Below, piece by piece: positions 62,216-64,000 of a DNA stretch of 64,000 nucleotides. This DNA comes from Phymatolithon calcareum (lineage: Eukaryota > Rhodophyta > Florideophyceae > Hapalidiales), in NCBI GenBank assembly GCA_977006965.1, contig OZ345356.1, positions 2,728,001 through 2,792,000 of the forward strand. Reading direction: 5' to 3'. The notes below the pieces were generated by a model. That model saw nothing but the letters and a program-made list of their open reading frames with translations. It was not told the origin of the DNA and searched no databases. The translations under genes were made by a program, and so were the position numbers. How positions within the stretch are numbered: the stretch's first letter is position 1; every line of letters begins with the position of its first letter.

Positions 62216-62611
62216 ATGTTTCGCCCGGGAAAAATATGGTTCCGCTCTAACGGTTTGCGGGTAGAGACGTGCACTGGGTATAGAGAAGCGCAAAAAGCCA
62301 CAGATATGGGAATAGAATACAGACGTATTGTGGTTGCCCCCCTTTCTTCTCAGAACCGTCGAATAGACATAACCACTATTCATCACTGGAGACATTACTT
62401 TGCGGAAATCAGAGTCGCAGAAGCACACCGAAGAGAATTGTTAACGTGTCAGAAGTCCGAAAATACGTGCTGCAATGCGATACAAATACGCCATATTCAT
62501 CTGACCTGCCATTGTCCTTCAGTGATCGAAAACTATACAGTTGACATGTTGGTAGACCCTAATCTCTCGACTATCCCGTGGACAAACGAACAGAGTATAA
62601 CAGTCAGTAAG
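62216..62611 (+). CDS. Possible exon of spliced gene
   Basis: The frame from ATG 62216 (MFRPGKIWFRSNGLRVETC) runs through TIHHWRHYFAEIRVAEAHRR and CCNAIQIRHIHLTCHCPS to NEQSITVS. There agtca|gtaagt forms a consensus 5' splice site at about 62,608. No matching acceptor could be fixed. No family is recognised. Confidence 0.28.
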
Positions 62612-62886
62612 TTCACCGAGCGGAAGTAAGATCGGAGGGAGAGAGCATAGAAAAAGTACGTACCGACAATAACTGGGAAGATTAAATCCGAGACCGAGGT
62701 CGTGGACGTGAGTGCTCTGCATGTAAGCCTTCGACTATCTCGGTGTCAAAACGAACAGAGAATAACTGTCAGTACGTCGAGAGAGAGTAAGATGAATGGG
62801 AAACAGCATAAAATAGTACGCACCGGCAATGACGGGGAAGAATAATTCCGAGACCAAGCGTCGTGGGCTTGAATGTTCGGCATGTA
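62563..62886. repeat. Tandem duplication, two units of about 160 bp
   Basis: Unit 1 (ctctcgactatc, cgaacagagtataacagtcagta, gtacgtaccg, gattaaatccgagaccg, gctctgcatgtaa) is repeated as unit 2 (cttcgactatc, cgaacagagaataactgtcagta, gtacgcaccg, aataattccgagacca, gttcggcatgtaa). Confidence 0.75.
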
Positions 62887-63309
62887 ATATTTTCCATGTG
62901 GATACGACATGAAACAATCCCCCATCGCTGTGCGGCAGCCAGTGGACCACAAAATTCTCGATGTACGGACGAAACCGCAGATATGCCGTTCTATGCAGCA
63001 CACGATGTTTTGATCACAACAGATCTCCTGGCAGGACGAACGCGTAATCTCGATGATTGCCTCACAATAGATCCGGTTGAATAGTACCGATTGAGAAAGA
63101 AGGCGTCCGGTGTCTGTCAAGCTTCTGTGCCTCGGCGGTGACAGAAAAGCCGCACTTCACCGAACGCAGGTGCGGACCATGGTGGACAATGGCGCAAAAT
63201 GTAGTATGGCAGAATCGCGCACACACATTCCAAACAAATTGCTCTGACGCGCACTCGTACCTGACCCGGTAGATCATTTTTGTCCTGCGCCCGGCGACAA
63301 CGTCGAGCT

Positions 63310-63999
63310 TCAGGTTTTTGTTCTGAATAAATAGGCAATTTCGTCGAGTGACGAAGCGGGCACGAGCAATATGTATACATTATTTAGCTCATTTGAGCTA
63401 TCGAAGCTTAATTGTGCCATTACGACATCTTCTGCGGCCATACGATAGCTCGGCCCACCGTTCTTGCTAAATGATAGCACGCACATCCAGAATTTTGATG
63501 AATATATTACTCTAACTATAATCAGATCCGCGCATCGCGTCCTGAATGCAAGACGGATATGATAGTTGCAACGTTGCGCTATTGAAGATTGCAACGTTGC
63601 AATATAAAGAGCGCTGCTGCGCGCAGCCATGTAATTGCGATTACTTTTCATTTAATTTATGTCGCAGCCCGATTTGAATACACGTGTTAATTCAGATCGG
63701 CTTGCTACAAAGATGACTGGGAAATGAAGACCCGTTTTTTCATGCGAGCATTCGATTGTACATATGTACGCAAAAGACGTGGAAGATTTACAGTTACATG
63801 GCGGGTCATTTACCAGTCCTGAAATGTCAGGAAATGAGCACAGACTCACGGATGGATCTAAATTAAAGGGAGCGGTGGCATTTGGATCTTTTTGAAAGTG
63901 CACATTCTGTAACTGCGCCCAGAGTTGCGAAACCGGACCTGTAGTCCGACGTACTGTAGGGTAAAGTATATGCACTCGATTGCATAGGTTGCAGTCCAT
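63310..63999 (-). CDS. Uncertain minus-strand ORFs at right edge
   Basis: Two adjoining frames (63999-63652, Cys-rich with CNCKSSTSFAYICTIECSHE; 63651-63310, with VIYSSKFWMCVLSFSKNGG) could be exons or fragments of one gene running off the window. No motif is recognised. Between them gttgcaacgttgc and gattgcaacgttgcaat (63,564-63,604) form an inverted or direct repeat pair. Confidence 0.25.
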
Positions 64000-64000
64000 A

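Noticed and set aside
1-64000. tRNA, rRNA and snRNA genes
   Set aside because: No cloverleaf with convincing A and B boxes and no rRNA-like blocks were recognised by eye; a tRNAscan or Rfam search would be needed to exclude them.

Overview
The window looks like repeat-rich nuclear DNA of a eukaryote. The evidence is APE-type LINE retrotransposons, hAT, Mutator-like, CACTA (Tnp2) and PIF/Harbinger DNA transposons, AATAAA-type polyadenylation signals, a Kozak-like CACCATGG start and secretory-pathway proteins with N-glycosylation sequons. No operons, bacterial genes, rRNA, tRNA or CRISPR arrays were recognised. Intron-poor genes embedded in transposon debris would suit a multicellular red alga (Chondrus-like), but that assignment is inference only.

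Layout. 1-2.2 kb: decayed NB-ARC/WD40 receptor-like (STAND) gene cut by palindromes and a tiny LINE insertion. 2.2-12.8 kb: nested transposons. These are LINE-1-type copy A, a complete 2.1 kb hAT element with target-site duplication, LINE-2 copies that end in a homopolymeric C tail, and a GC-rich minisatellite-bearing repeat here called R. 13-26.4 kb: R copy 2, fragments of at least four LINE families, a 470-residue two-TM glycoprotein-like gene on the minus strand, a small beta-rich protein gene and a 73-bp hairpin. 26.4-29 kb: an inverted pair of a dispersed retroposon (here 'T family') and an intact two-TM protein gene. 29.16-33.29 kb: a 1.63 kb inverted repeat around an 864 bp spacer, each arm carrying an identical gene for a secreted eight-cysteine peptide. 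33.5-39 kb: LINE, CENP-B-like and Mutator-like fragments, tandem repeats and R copy 3. 39.4-48.1 kb: two CACTA/Tnp2-related modules facing each other. 48.6-51.0 kb: a Harbinger unit with an intact HARBI1-like transposase and a companion gene. 51-64 kb: segmental duplications, a 440 bp hAT-type MITE, a coiled-coil gene and decayed lineage-specific gene families.

Apparently intact host-type genes are few: the 470-aa and 215-aa membrane proteins, the twin cysteine-rich peptides and the 86-aa protein. Most other coding signal is transposon-derived and broken by frameshifts or stops. The most interesting items are the twin secreted cysteine-rich peptide genes in a nearly perfect large palindrome, the NB-ARC/WD40 relic, LINEs with poly(C) rather than poly(A) tails at TSD boundaries, a shared C-terminal KWxFGRFPP motif across LINE families, and the duplicated Tnp2-associated module. 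All homology calls were made by eye from motifs; no database search was possible.
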